A DNA stretch of 64,000 bases from Acanthochlamys bracteata. Taxonomy: Eukaryota; Streptophyta; Magnoliopsida; Pandanales; Velloziaceae. The notes below the pieces were generated by a model. It worked only from the letters and a program-made list of their open reading frames with translations, was not told the DNA's origin and made no database searches. This document shows, one piece after another, positions 34,451 to 47,054 of this stretch (positions within the stretch are counted from its first letter, which is position 1; each line of letters opens with the position of its first letter). The stretch is from positions 4,801,155 through 4,865,154 of the forward strand of contig CM034137.1 in the NCBI GenBank assembly GCA_019914995.1. Reading direction: 5' to 3'. Made by a program: the position numbers and the translations under genes.

Positions 34451-34595
34451 GTATATATTGAAGGAACTGAGTGGAATAGGTGTTGGATAAATGGGTGACG
34501 CGTGCTGAGAGACACGTATCCGCCGCGGCGTCTGAGAAGCAGGGACACGAGGAGTGCGTCGGTGCAGGTCAGGACGTGGGTAACGTGTCTTTGGA
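34451..34595 (-). promoter_or_regulatory. Dehydrin 2 promoter: TATA box and ABRE/CE3-like elements
   Basis: CAATATATAC on the minus strand (34451-34460) is a TATA box about 120 bp above the ATG. Upstream lie ACGTGTC (34511-34517, minus), a CE3-like GACGCGTGCT (34497-34506) and further ACGTG cores at about 34573 and 34583. Clustered ABREs with a coupling element are typical of ABA-responsive LEA promoters. Confidence 0.65.
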
Positions 34596-34737
34596 CGGGA
34601 AGATATTATTCAATTCAGTTTCGATTCAACTAATAAATTCAATGTGTCGTCAAATAACATTGCTGGAAGACGAAGGCATGTGTTTGGAAATAATCAAAGG
34701 AGAGAAGTTGGTATCACTCAGCTTCGTTTTGAATCGT

Positions 34738-35480
34738 TTATGAAATAAAATTTTTTAAAATAAAAATATTTTTATTTTTTTTGAAAAATAAATTTTATTT
34801 TTATTATTTTTAAAAAATAATAAAAATATAGAATAAAAAAAATTTATTTCGTTAAATTTTTTTATATTTCTTAAAATTTTAAATAAATTTTTTATATATC
34901 TATAAAATATATATTAAAAAATATAAAATAAAAAAAATTGATAAATAATTTATGATAAGCTGTGTCAAACGTTCTCTCAGTATTGTTTCACACAAGTGTC
35001 TATTTGGTTCGCAATGCAGAACTCATGTGAGAGCAAGACTGCACGTGTTACAGCACGTCTTCGATAAACTTGTTGTTTTTCCACAGGTCATAGGTTTGAA
35101 GGACGAGTCAACGGATGAAACCGTCGGGTGTCAGCTGAAGGAAGGCTTTTGTGTGAACTCGTGGAAGTTGTTTCTTCCATGTGGCTTTCTAGGACAGGGC
35201 GATGATGAATGTGAGGTGCTCGACAAAGAGGGTATGAAAAAAATAAAAGATAAATTTGAAAATATTTATAAATAAAATTTTTTTAAAATAAAATATATTT
35301 TTATTTTTTTTTAAAAATGAGTTTTATTTTTATTTTAAAAAAAATAAAAATATATAATAAAAATATTTTATTTAAAAAATTTTTTTATATTTTTTAAATA
35401 AATTTTTTATATATTTATAAAATATATATTAAAAAATATGAAATAAAAAAAATTAAAAAATAATTTTTGAAAAGCTAAAA
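34738..35480. repeat. Two direct copies of an AT-rich MITE-like block
   Basis: 34738-34965 and 35235-35480 share long stretches (TAAATAAATTTTTTATATAT, AAAATATATATTAAAAAATA, AATAAAAAAAATT). About 270 bp of less AT-rich sequence separates them, with a small open frame that I do not support as a gene. Confidence 0.6.
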
Positions 35481-37654
35481 CAGCTCTCCAGATCAGAGAA
35501 GCAGCAAGAAAGATGCTTTCAGGGCGCCCAAGCAGGAGTGGAGAGTGGCAACCAGGAGCCACTTATGTTCTGGGGCAATTTCTTTAGGAACTCTTTTAAT
35601 TTGAGTTATATTTTTATTGAAAATTTTTATAGGAAGTTAGAATCTTCTTCATTATAAATAAAGTCGTAAACTTTAAAAAGAGGAACACATGATTGATCAA
35701 GTAATTAGATTTTAGTTTCAGTTGTTCTCAGTTCAAACAAATGATCATACAATAAACCAAATGAATATATTTCTCATTTACTATTAAGTGTTTTAGATTA
35801 TCTTTAAATATATATACATAAATATTACATGTAATAAAAGAAATGTTGAATGAAATTAAATTTAACATAAATAGTTCGAATACAATACATTAAATAAGTT
35901 ATAAATAATTGAATGAATACTAAATACTCGATGTCATATTGAAAGCCAAACAAATAAATCAATCAAGAACTCATAACAAACAAATATTCAATACCATAAT
36001 AATTCGCAACAGCCAAAGAGTCAAGATAGATATCAAGGACCGAGCGAGATCGCATCTTCATCTCGTCCACAAATTCATATAATTCAAAAATTTAGATACT
36101 ATGTATTATCGCTCTCACATGTAAGGGCCCATCTAATCTACAGACAAAAAGAGAGGAGAAAAGAGAGAGAAGATCCCGAAATCAGTTCCTCACTGTCGTT
36201 TATCTCCATATAGCGCGAACATTCAAACATTTTAAAATCCATAATAACATTAATAAATAAGTTTAGTTAAAACTCATTAAAGTTACTAAATATAAATCAT
36301 TGGTTTATCAAATAAAATATGATAGCAATTATATCAAAACGTTCTCAAATCATATATATCCTTATAAAATTGTCATCATAAATCATTGATTTATTTAAGT
36401 AAAACATAATAACTTTTATCCATTTTTTAATAAACCACATATATTATTCATCTTTAAAATCCAATAATGCTCAATTAATACACTATCAATCGCATTGTAA
36501 TAATCAATTTTTTTACTCTTCATGCTAACTTATCTTTCTTCAAAATACATGTATCACATACAATTATGCATTAAAAAAGGTCTAATCTCAATATCAAGAA
36601 ATTAACAATGTATGCTAGAGAGTCAAAGCAAATGTTACATATACAAAAACTCTAACGTTATTTATGAAGAAATGTAACACAGTAACCCTCGCATAAGGTT
36701 CAAACGTCTTTTAAATTCATAAGCTATCTCCAAGTCAAGTCGCCGGATCCAAACTCCAACTTCAACCCTAACACAATTAAACACGGATATTACCTAGGCT
36801 CAATATCTGTAACCCATTACGATTCCTAACACACGACCAAAATCATATTTAACCTAACTCGCCCCTAAGCGTAATTGAATCCAAGATACTAACATTAACC
36901 AACAAATCTTTAACGTCATTCCAGAAGTCATAAAACTCTACTAAGGCTAAGACCAGTAACTCTAGAAAGCTCCTTGACTCAGCGAACGATCGGAGCTCGA
37001 ATCAATTCCATCTCCTAACGATGAACCTATCGATTTACCATCCAATGGATATCTCGGCTACGGGTATGTCGGCTCCTCGAATTTTGACGAGCTTTCTGGC
37101 CATCGAGGAAGTAACAAATAAAAGGACCAAAAGTGCCAACAGAGCTTATTAGAAAAAACGTTAAAACCAAAATAGCTACCGGTAGCCGAAATCGGCCAAT
37201 TGACTACAAGCCGCGACGATCTAGAGCATCTCGGCACCGGAATCGGTGATCATTAGAATTGACTAAGCGAAAACATAAAACATGCAGAGGGGAAATATTT
37301 TAGCACATCATCAACGAAGAAACGCCGGTGAACTAACGAACGCCCAAATTAAGATAATTGCTCGGCCAGCCGTGAATAAAGATCGTCCAGTGAAATTAAA
37401 GTAAAGAGAGCAAGCGCATGGTGAGGAGATGATCACCGGGGAAAAAAAGAAGAAAAATCGGCGTCGGAGAAACAGATCGCCGATCGAAGAAGGGGAGAGA
37501 TGAGGCTGTTGGGAGGAAGAAGAGGTGAGAAACATTAAAATAAAATAACATGAAGTAAGATAAGATGTAATGAAGTATGAAGAAATCTAGAATGTGGAAG
37601 AAAGGTTTGATTTGGGCTTAGCCCAATGATCAACTAGCCCATTAGCTTAGGGTA
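35481..37654 (-). repeat. LTR-like segment, copy 1 (Del/Tekay-related, probably solo or truncated)
   Basis: Shares ordered blocks with 39360-41460: ATGTCATATTGAAAGCCAA, GATATCAAGGACCGAGCGA / GATACCAAGGACCGAGCGA, and GGGCCCATCTAATCTACAGAC / GGGCCCACCTAATCTACAGAC. The right edge on the minus strand (CTATAATACCCTAAGC) looks like an LTR start and cuts a gag remnant at 37655. The left edge is not resolved. Confidence 0.5.
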
Positions 37655-38049
37655 TTATAGGACTGAAATTTGGATCATTTGCATGATTGTGGGTTTGGTC
37701 TCAAAATTGTTCGCTTGAATTGCCGGACGTCTAATACTTGACACGGAACCACTGATAATAGGCATGCCATAATCCCTTAATGCTCTTCTATTTTCAACTT
37801 CTTTTATATTTTCTGCGATGGTAGTTTGCACCTTGTTGAGAGGTTCTTTATTTTTCTTGATAAGCCTTTTAACTGTATGTCCAATTTTAGGATCAAAAAG
37901 CTCAAGAGAAATGCTTCTGGAACTTCTCATACGCTATACAAAGAACCTAAAAAGAAAGTGAAGAAATAAAAGTTCAAACTAAAACTAGAATTACTCAAAA
38001 TTGATATTAATAAAAATTAAAACAATTTTCGGTAACGGCGCCAAATACT
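37655..38049 (-). pseudogene. Athila/Tat-type gag start with tRNA-Asp-like primer-binding site
   Basis: The minus-strand frame 37655-37930 contains RRALRDYGMPIISGSVSSIR and QANNFETKPTIMQMIQ, the conserved start of Athila/Tat-group gag. Upstream on the minus strand TGGCGCCGTTACCGAAAA (38026-38043) matches the 5' part of the site complementary to tRNA-Asp. An LTR should therefore lie to the right from about 38050 (TGTTGCC on the plus strand is its CA end). Gag is cut at 37655, probably by the neighbouring LTR insertion. Confidence 0.75.
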
Positions 38050-38740
38050 TGTTGCCATTGCACGTGTACTAGTCGCACAAGTAATACAATATGAGAAAAA
38101 TATCGTTGCCACGAAAATTGATTTACTTATTAAGTATCGAAAATAACTAATCATTGAATTATTAAACGATCGATATAAAAAGAGTGAGTGCTAAAACTAA
38201 AGAAAACAAAATAAGTTAAAACTAGCACTCGTAAGATTTTAATGACTTAAACGTTAGGGTATTTGATTTCACCGTAACTAATAAATTCAATTCTATAATC
38301 ATGCTATTGATAATTATAATCTTTATTAACAGTTAAAAAACCCTAATGTTCTTTTTATATATCTTTTCAAGTTATATCAAAACTACTTTTAATAACTTAC
38401 TATATCTTTATGTGAATTAACATACAAGAAAAGTCATTAAAATTTATGGCATCCTATATTAACTACACGAAGCATAAAAGTACATCTCCGTCTCTCATGC
38501 AATTGATGTTCATTACAAAGACTAATACATACATTATATCTCTGTCTTAATATGAATCTCAAATCGAATGAATATTGGCCGGATACTCAATATGAATACT
38601 CAATAAACAATTGTAAAACTTCAAATAGTATAGAATTAAGAATTAAATAATTATAATTATGCTACATCATAGCCCCAGCAAAGAGTAATTTAGTTTATAG
38701 TTTTCTGATCTAACAAAATAAAGAGAAATATGACAGATAA
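38050..38740 (-). repeat. Probable LTR of the Athila/Tat-like fragment
   Basis: Lies directly upstream (minus strand) of the primer-binding site and is non-coding. The outer end is uncertain, with a change in character near 38740. No second copy in this window. Confidence 0.4.
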
Positions 38741-41629
38741 AATGTCACAACCCTATCTAATGCATGACCCTAAATTTTGCCCCAACAGCTCCAAGTACCA
38801 AAAATTTTCAAAATTTTGATAGCACCTCTCCTAAAACTCCAAGGGTGTAAACACAAATTTTTAACATAACACGACACAATATATATACCTTCTCATACCG
38901 CAAACGAAAAACATTATGATTACTAAAATAATTCACACTACGACCAATGGTTATCGATAGCCTACCCACTATATTACAAAATAAGTACATATCTAGAAAT
39001 ATACAACAATATATAAATAAACAACAGAGTAGTACATGCCTCTTAAAATCACAGAGTCACCTATATGCAAAAAGTGGAGTTTGAAGAAACATTAGAATAC
39101 TCTCAATGAGTAGACTTCGTCGATGATGCTAACTCAGATTTTCGCTTTACTGTCTCCGAACTATTTGGGGGAGGCCAAAGAAAAGAAATAAATGAGCTCA
39201 GTCTCAATGAAGTTAAAATGTAACAGATGCACCGTTTAAGTTTTCTAATTCATTATCCTAATACTTGAGTACTATCATTTTACATTTACAAAAATATAAT
39301 TAGTGGGGTCAAGATCATTTCTACTAAGTTATGAATCGTCCCATACCAAATCAATCCTTAATAGGGAGGGTTCGGTTATATGCAATGCATATGTATCAAA
39401 CAAATGTCCATGCAATAAAACCAAAAGAATTTGCTTCTCGTTTAATATAAGTATATACATAAACATTGCGATTTAGTAAAAGAATTATTAAATGAAACTA
39501 AATTTAACATAAGAAGTTCTAATACAACATATTAAATAATAACTAATACATAGATAAAAAAATTATAAATACTTTAATGAATAATAAATACTAAATGTCA
39601 TATTGAAAGCCAATCAAGAACTCATAACAATCAAACCAGTCAGAAAGTCAGGATAGATACCAAGGACCGAGCGAAACCGCGTCCTTAACTCGTCTGCTGA
39701 TCTATATAATCCAAATGGATGCCGTGGTACTATCGCCCCTACAAGCATGGGCCCACCTAATCTACAGACGAAGAAGAGGAGAGAGAAGAGACGAGATCCT
39801 AAACTCAGCACCTAAGTGTCACATGCTTCAATGCACCGCGAGCATCCAAACATTTCAAATTTCACAAGTACATCAATAAATAAGTTTTAGTTAAACTCAT
39901 AAAAATCATCAAACATAGTTCATTTGACTTAGCAAATAAAACCATAATAACATCGTATCAAATCATTCCCAAATCAGCTATATAAAATCCATAAATTTTA
40001 TCATAAAATAATTGATCAATTAGAAACTAACATAATTGAAACTTATCAAAATCATTCTTATATCACATATAAAATATTCGTATTTCAAATTTCCAATAAC
40101 GCTCATATTATACATAATCAACCGTATAGCTATAATCAAATTATTATTCATGTTATCACAAGTACTTATCATATTAAGAAAATACACATTACATACAATT
40201 ATGAGTCATGAGGGTTTAATCGATATGCAAAAAGTTGGCAAGGTAAGCTGGATCGTCAAAGAAAATGTTACCTGTACCAAAAACCTAACGTTAATTTAGA
40301 AAGAAATATGGTACGGTAACCCTCACCTCAAATTCTTCGTTATTACTTAAACCGCCACAATTTTCTTAGTTTACTATCTTTCTCTTTTCAATCTTAACAA
40401 GCATGCACAAACAATTACTAATGTCCATCAAATTAATTAACGAACACTAAGCACCTACGGTGCTATAGCTCTACATAAAAATAATGTCTACACTTGAATT
40501 CAACTTCTTTCATAGGGAATGTTTGGGAGTGCTTTTCGAAAAGAAATGGTATATTAGTAATTTTAAAAAAATGAGTTCTATTTTTTTTACTTCAAAAAAT
40601 AATAAATAAATAAATAAATTTCACGACGTAGAATTTTTCTATATTTTAAAAATTTTCAGAAAATTTCTGTAGAATATTCTAAAGTTTTATTGGAAAACGT
40701 GAAATAAAAAATTGGAGGAGAAAAGATTCCCCAAATATACTCATAATCACAATTTCATGTGATTCCTAAAAGCAATACTATCTTAGATAAAAACTTATCT
40801 GGCTAGGTGATGAATCGGATAGGCTCCTAATTAAATCCAATATTGACGTTGAACCTTTATGTGCCTCAAATTAAAAAGAATACCTATCGCGTAGGAAAGA
40901 TGTTAATAATTAGTTTAATAACAAGTCTTAACGATGACATTTTAACGTAGCATCTCACCTAACTGTTTCGGCCGCTTGTTCACCGTACTTCGGCGATTAA
41001 AATTTCGGTCGAACTTAGATGGTCTTCAACAGGTGATTCAAGGAACGGCAAGCGACTAATTACAGGCCAACGCACTGGCGGTGACACACAACACGAGCCA
41101 CTATGGCGAACGTCGGCATTGAAGAAGGACGGTGTTAATCTAACTAGATGAAGGCGAAATTGAGTGGTAGAGTAGCCACAGAGAAGAACAGAGAGGGGGA
41201 TTTCATTCTCCGACGATCAATTTCGGCAGTAGAAGCTTGACGATGAAACCTGCGTCTACCTCGATGCTTGTTGTCGGCGTGGCTCGAGCTCTTAACAGTA
41301 GATATGAAACGAGGGAGGGGTGGAGATGAAAAGAGCTTCACGTGGGAGAAGTAAAAATGGTGGTCGACGGCGAGCTTGGAAGATGGTGACACTATGGTGA
41401 AAGGGCTCGGGAAGAAGAGAAGTAAAACAAAGAGAAATAAAGATAACATGAAATGAAATAATAAAACATAAGACCCTTCTAGAGTTGTTGAGAAAATGAT
41501 AAATAAATGTTAAGAGAAGAAAACAGGGTGGCTACTTGACCACCTACACAGACCCAACTCATACTCCTAACTCAAAAATATTGATGTTGACAATTCTAAC
41601 CCCTTATAGGAGATATTGATGTTATAATA
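38741..41629 (-). repeat. LTR-like segment, copy 2, interrupted by the Athila element (continues 50942-50949)
   Basis: Starts TGTCACAACCC on the plus strand (GGGTTGTGACA, a CA end on the minus strand) and shares blocks with 35.7-37.5 kb. Across the Athila insertion it continues to 50949, where it meets a polypurine tract (AAGGGGGGC on the minus strand) and a Tekay-like integrase end. It is therefore read as that element's 3' LTR. The outer border is inferred. Confidence 0.5.
41625..41629. repeat. Target-site duplication TAATA (left)
   Basis: TAATA precedes the LTR start TGACAAAG and recurs at 50942-50946 after the right LTR end CACACCA. Confidence 0.9.
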
Positions 41630-42851
41630 TGACAAAGATATAATTATATGCTTTATAATAATATTTTGCTCATGATTATATATTGATTTATTTATTAATG
41701 AGCTAAAATTTTTTTACATTTTGTGGATGTTAGATAATGAAGATAAGTTGGACAAATATAGAAGAGCAATAAATTTGAAACAAACCAATAGTTAAAAGAG
41801 TGCATGGGCTCACTAAATTTATTTAGCCCAATTTAAAAGAAAGATGAGGCTGCTCTAGGAGAATCTTTTCCCACGTGAAGAAGAAAAAAATTTTTTTTCT
41901 TCCTGGCGGCTGCAGACAGCAAGAGGAGAGGAAAAAACCAGAGGAAGAAACAGGGAGGAAATTAAAGGCCGAGGAGAGGGACAGAGTTTGACGGCGGACA
42001 AAGCAACAACCAACCAGATTTGATTTTCTTCTTTTTCATATTTATCTCAATGAATTTTATTGCTTGTATTATTTCTATGGGTAGCTAAACATCTTGACTG
42101 GAATTTTGGATGAAACCTTAATGAAATTGTTTGGATTCTCAAAACATTATTGTGATTAATAATTGTTGAATATTTTATGAGTTGTTAATCTTTGTATTAA
42201 TTAAAATTTAGATTTTGAATTTAAATGCGTGATCAATATTGAGTTTGAAATTTGAATTATTTGTCTAATTATGTTTACGAGGACCAATCGAAACATAATA
42301 AAAGAGCTTAGAATTAATAACTGTAATTAGTGTTTTCTGGACCAAAGAGAACATGAATGCATGATTTCTGATTTCGCAATTCTTAATGCATCTCTTGTTT
42401 AATTCTGTACTGGACCAAAGTTAGAATAAATAAGAAATAGGTGATTCTAAACTGGACCAAAGTTAGGTTCATAATTGAAATCTGACTTAAGGACTGGACC
42501 AAAGTATTAGGTACGAAATCTTCACATTAGTCAATAATAAAACTCACACTTGGTTAAGGATTCAAACAATAGACACTAGTGGTGGATTCTAAGATTTCAG
42601 TTATCTTATATCCTCTGTTTCTAAAAGTTTTATTTTTATTATTATTATTATTTAATTTTCATACATATTTGTAGTTTAATTAAAAATCTCTATCCTATTA
42701 TATATTTTGTGAGATTAGTTTTGAGTTAGAGTTAGCATCAGTCCTTTTAGATTGAACATGTTATTTGCTATACGGTAGGCGACAACCGTGCACTTGCGGG
42801 ATAAACTAGGATAGAATCTCTAAGTTTTCTTAGGTGATTTTAGTCACACCA
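41630..42851 (+). repeat. 5' LTR of the Athila element
   Basis: 1222 bp. It closely matches 49711-50941, with scattered substitutions and small indels. CTGGACCAAAG occurs four times at about 42346-42500. Confidence 0.93.
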
Positions 42852-42857
42852 AATTTT

Positions 42858-42875
42858 TGGCGCTGTTGCCGGGGA
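42858..42875 (+). other. Primer-binding site (tRNA-Asp type)
   Basis: TGGCGCTGTTGCCGGGGA, seven bases after the LTR. It is complementary to the 3' end of plant tRNA-Asp except for one C-to-T change. Confidence 0.85.
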
Positions 42876-43011
42876 GTTGATTTGCTTAACTTTGATTCAG
42901 TTTAGTCTCTCTTAGATCATTTAGATTTGCATTTTGTTTTGCATTTGTTTGCATTAAGAGTTTTTTTTTTTTTTAGCATTGCGTTTCACTTTTAGGTTTT
43001 GCATTTAGTGC

Positions 43012-43985
43012 ATGATAACTCACTCTCGAGGTCAATCATCTCTTCAATTTGATCCTGAGCTTGAGAGAACTGTTAGGAGAATTAGGCGTGAGTGTAGAGA
43101 TCAGCTGAACATCATGGACCAAAACCAAGAAATTGATCGGCCTCTTAGACCCTTGAGATCCTATTCCCTTCCCCAAACCAAATGCCACACCTTCTTGTAT
43201 TGTATTGCCTGACATAACTGCTCAATATTTTGAAATCAAACCCTCCATGATTCAACTGCTCCCTTCTTTCTATGGGCAAGCAAATGAGGATCCTTATCTT
43301 CATGTTAAGTATTTTTATAAAATCTGTGCAACTTTAAAGATTAATGGAGTCTCGGATGAAGGAATCCGACTTCGTCTTTTTCCTTTTTTCATTAAAGGAG
43401 AAAGCGAAAGCGTGGTTCAATACTCTTGAGGCACAATCTATTAATACTTGGGATCAGTTGTCGCATAAATTCCTACAAAAATTCTTTCTTGCCCAGAAAA
43501 CTCAAGCCTTACGTCGGGAAGTTCAGAATTTTCAGCAGAGAGATGGTGAGTTATTCTTTGAGGCATGGGATCGTTTTAAAGATTTGTTACAAAAGTGCCC
43601 TCACCATGGTTTTGAGAAGTGGAAAATTATAGAGTATTTTTATAAGGGTGTCTTACATCAGAGCAGGCAAATTATAGATGCTGCTTGTGGTGGTGCTCTA
43701 ATGGATAAGAATGAGAACGAAGCATTTGAGTTGTTTGAGCGACTTAGTGCTAATTCTCAACTGTGGGATTATACGAGAGATCGTGGAGTAGGAAAAAAAA
43801 GAGTGTATGAGATAGGTTCCTCCACTAGTGTTGATGCGAGATTTGATGCTTTAGAGAAGAAGTTTGACATGATTGTCAATCTTGTATCCAAAGGTTCTAG
43901 AGGAGAAGGTTGTGAAATTTGTGCTAATATTTATCATACGACCTGTAATTGTCATTTGACTGGCTCATATCCAGAACTTGTTTAA
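43012..43985 (+). pseudogene. Athila gag, frameshifted
   Basis: Starts at ATG 43012 (MITHSRGQSSLQFDPELERT). The frame shifts near 43200 into PDITAQYFEIKPSMIQLLPS and GQANEDPYLHVKYFYKIC, then again in a poly-T tract near 43390 into SLKEKAKAWFNTLEAQS. After that it runs open to 43985 with LRREVQNFQQRDGELFFEAW, CPHHGFEKWKIIEYFYKGV and IIDAACGGALMDKNENEAFE. These are the signature capsid blocks of Athila elements. Two frameshifts and a terminal stop before the protease region inactivate it. Confidence 0.9.
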
Positions 43986-45350
43986 GAACAAGCCAATCAA
44001 ATTAGCAATTATCAAAAGTCTAGGAATGATCCTTTTTCTAATACTTATAATCCTGGTTGGAGAAATCATCTTGTCATGGTCAAATAATAAGAATTTACAA
44101 AATCCAATTTCTAAACCTTGGCAAGCACAAGCACCTATTCAAACTGAGCCTAAAAAGGAACCAATCGATTAATTGCAACAACTCATGAAATCCTTGATGC
44201 AAAATCAGTTTGAATTTCAAAACTCCACAAGACAATCCCTTTCTCAACCTGAGACCTTCCAGCACGTGACTCAACAAGCTGTCTCAAAGCGTGAGACACA
44301 AGTTGGACAATTGCATCTCATGTCAATGAACGTGAGAGAGGCAAATTTTCTAGTCAACCAGAACTTAATTCTAGAAATTATGAAGATGCCAAAGCTATCA
44401 TGACACTTAGAAATGGCAAAAAGATTGACAATGAGGTGAGAGATATAAATACTGAATCTTCAAAAAAAAATTTTAAAATTTCCACATCCACCTCTAACAT
44501 TAACTATACTGAACCCCCACCTTATGTGCCTAAAGCTCCTTTTCTTTCGCGCCTCATGTTTTCTAAGAAAGAGGATCAGCTAAAAGATTTTATGGAGATG
44601 TTTAAAAAGGTAGAAATTAATATCCCTCTATTAGATGCAATTAAGCAAATCCCAGCGTATGCTAAGTTCTTAAAAGACTTATGCACTAACAAGAGGAGAT
44701 TTAAAGAGCATGAACAGGTTGCTCTTTTTGAAGGGGTAAGTGCAGTGCTTCAAAGAAAACTACCACCAAAACTCAAAGATCCAGGGAGTTTCAATGTTCC
44801 CTGCCGCATAGGAAGTGTGAAGTTTGAGAAGGTATTATTGGATTTGGGAGCAAGCATAAATCTTATGCCTTATTCAGTTTATACTGAGCTGAGATTGGGC
44901 AAACTCTCTCCAACTTTATGACTTTACAACTTGCTGATCGTTCAGTAAAGGTTCCTAATGGCATTCTTGAGGATGTATTGGTGAAAGTTGATGAATTCAT
45001 CTTACCAGCTGATTTTGTTGTTTTAGATTTGGAAGACACACCACGACCTGGAAAGTAATTACTCATCATTTTAGGTCGACCTTTTATGGCTACAGCTGGT
45101 ACTAAGATAAATGTTAAAGAAGGGACACTCACTATGACTATTCAAGGTAAGACTGTTGAGTTTAAGGTTTTTAATGCAATGAAGTTTCCTGAGGATTTAG
45201 GTGATTGTTTCAGTATTGATGTTGTTGATCAATTGAAAATAGATATCATTCTTCAGGATAATTCTGTTAATATAGGAGAAATTTATGATCTAGAAAGCCA
45301 CAAAAATTTGAATCTTTACCACTTTCAAGTAATAAGTTGGTTCCATCTAT
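43986..45350 (+). pseudogene. Athila gag C-terminus and aspartic protease, interrupted
   Basis: After several stops at 43.98-44.4 kb the frame 44400-44921 gives MTLRNGKKIDNEV, PPPYVPKAPFLSRL, LDAIKQIPAYAKFLKDLC and PGSFNVPCRIG. The retropepsin active site follows as DLGASINLMPYSVY. The frame then shifts: LADRSVKVPNGILEDVLVKV lies at about 44930-44990 and the flap/GRPF block (IILGRPFMATAGTKINV) at about 45060-45110. At least one shift and one stop split it. The normal product would cleave the Gag-Pol polyprotein. Confidence 0.85.
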
Positions 45351-47042
45351 TATAGAAGCCCCAAAGATTGAGTTGAAAACATTACCTACTCATCTAAAAT
45401 ATGCATATCTTGAAGATCATGAAACTCTTCCTGTGATTATTGCATCTGACCTTAACACTATAGAAGAAGAAAAATTAGTTCGAGTATTGAGAGAGCATAA
45501 GACTGCAATTGGTTGGACTATAGCTGACATTAAGGGAATTAGCCCTACTAGGTGTATGCATCGAATTTTATTAGAAGATGATGCTAAACCTCATCGTGAT
45601 GCTCAAAGGAGACTTAATCCTAACATGAAGAAGTAGTAAAAACTGAAGTGATAAAACTTTTAGACGTTGGAGTTATTTATCCTATCTCAGACTCGAAGTG
45701 GGTGAGTCCTATAAATGTGGTACCAAAGAAGTCTGGGGTTACAGTGGTAAAAAATGATAGTAATGAGTTAGTGCCCACGAGATTAGTGACTGACTGGCGG
45801 ATTTGTATTGATTACAGAAAGCTTAATAGTGGCACAAGAAAAGACCATTTTCCTTTACAATTTATTGATCAAATGCTTGAGAGATTAGCTGGCCATAGTT
45901 ACTATTGCTTCTTAGATGGATATTCTGGATACAACCAAATTCCTATAGCTCCTAAGGATCAAGAGAAAACTACCTTCACTTGTCCTTATGGAACTTATGC
46001 ATATAGACGCATGCTATTTGGTTTATGCAATGCACCTGCTACTTTTCAGCGTTGCATGATGGCAATCTTTTTCGACATGGTAGAAAAGATTATACAGGTA
46101 TTTATGAATGATTTTTCAGTCTTTGGATCTGATTTTGATGATTGTGTAGATAACCTCTCTTTAGTGTTGAAAAGATCCCAAGAAACTAACTTGGTTCTAA
46201 ATTGGAAGAAGTGTCACTTCATGGTTCGGAGAGGCATTGTTCTTGGACATATTATTTTCCAAGAGGGTATAGAGGTGGATAAGGCGAAGATTGATATTAT
46301 TTCAAATCTTCCACCTCCTTCTAATGTGAAAGAAGTTAGGTCTTTCTTGGAACATGCTGGCTTTTATAGAAGATTTATTCAAGATTTTTCCAAAATCACT
46401 AGACCTTTATGTAATTTGTTAGCAAAGGATACGGACTTTGATTTTAATCAAGATTGTTTGGATGCTTTCAAGTTACTTAAGGCTAAACTCACAACAGCTC
46501 CCATTATAATGCCCCCTTATTGGAATTTGCCTTTTGAAATCATGTGTGATGCCTCTGATTATGCTATAAGAGCTGTGTTAGGGCAAAGAGTGAATAAACG
46601 ACTGCATGCCATATATTATGCAAGCCGCACACTTAATGAAGCTCAAGTAAATTATTGCACTACTGAAAAGGAGTTTCTAGCTGTGGTATTTGCTTTAGAG
46701 AAGTTTAGGTCGTACTTGATTGGCTCCAAGATAATAATTTTTTCAGATCATGCAGCAATTAGATATCTTATGACTAAGAAAGATGCTAAGCTTAGATTGA
46801 TCAGGTGGATTCTATTGTTGCAAGAGTTTGATATAGAGATTAGAGATAAGAAAGGAGCAAAAAATATTGTAGCTGACCATTTGTCTCGATTGTCCTATGA
46901 AGGTAATAATTTAGGAATGCATATGCCATTATCTGAGAGGTTTCCTGATGAGCAATTATTCACTATTGAAGTTGTACCTTGGTATGCTGATATAGTAAAT
47001 TATTTGGTCACCAATATGTTGCCTAAGGACAAATCTAGGTAA
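45337..47042 (+). pseudogene. Athila reverse transcriptase and RNase H
   Basis: The frame 45337-45636 holds the connector (LREHKTAIGWTIADIKGISP, CMHRILLEDDAKP) and is cut by two stops at 45634-45640. The frame 45648-47042 (464 codons) carries the polymerase fingers and palm ([80 protein letters not shown]). The catalytic box is FMNDFSVFG, where the family has FMDDF, so one catalytic Asp is Asn. RNase H follows ([64 protein letters not shown]). The enzyme would be dead even without the stops. Confidence 0.92.
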
Positions 47043-47054
47043 GAGCAGAAAAAG

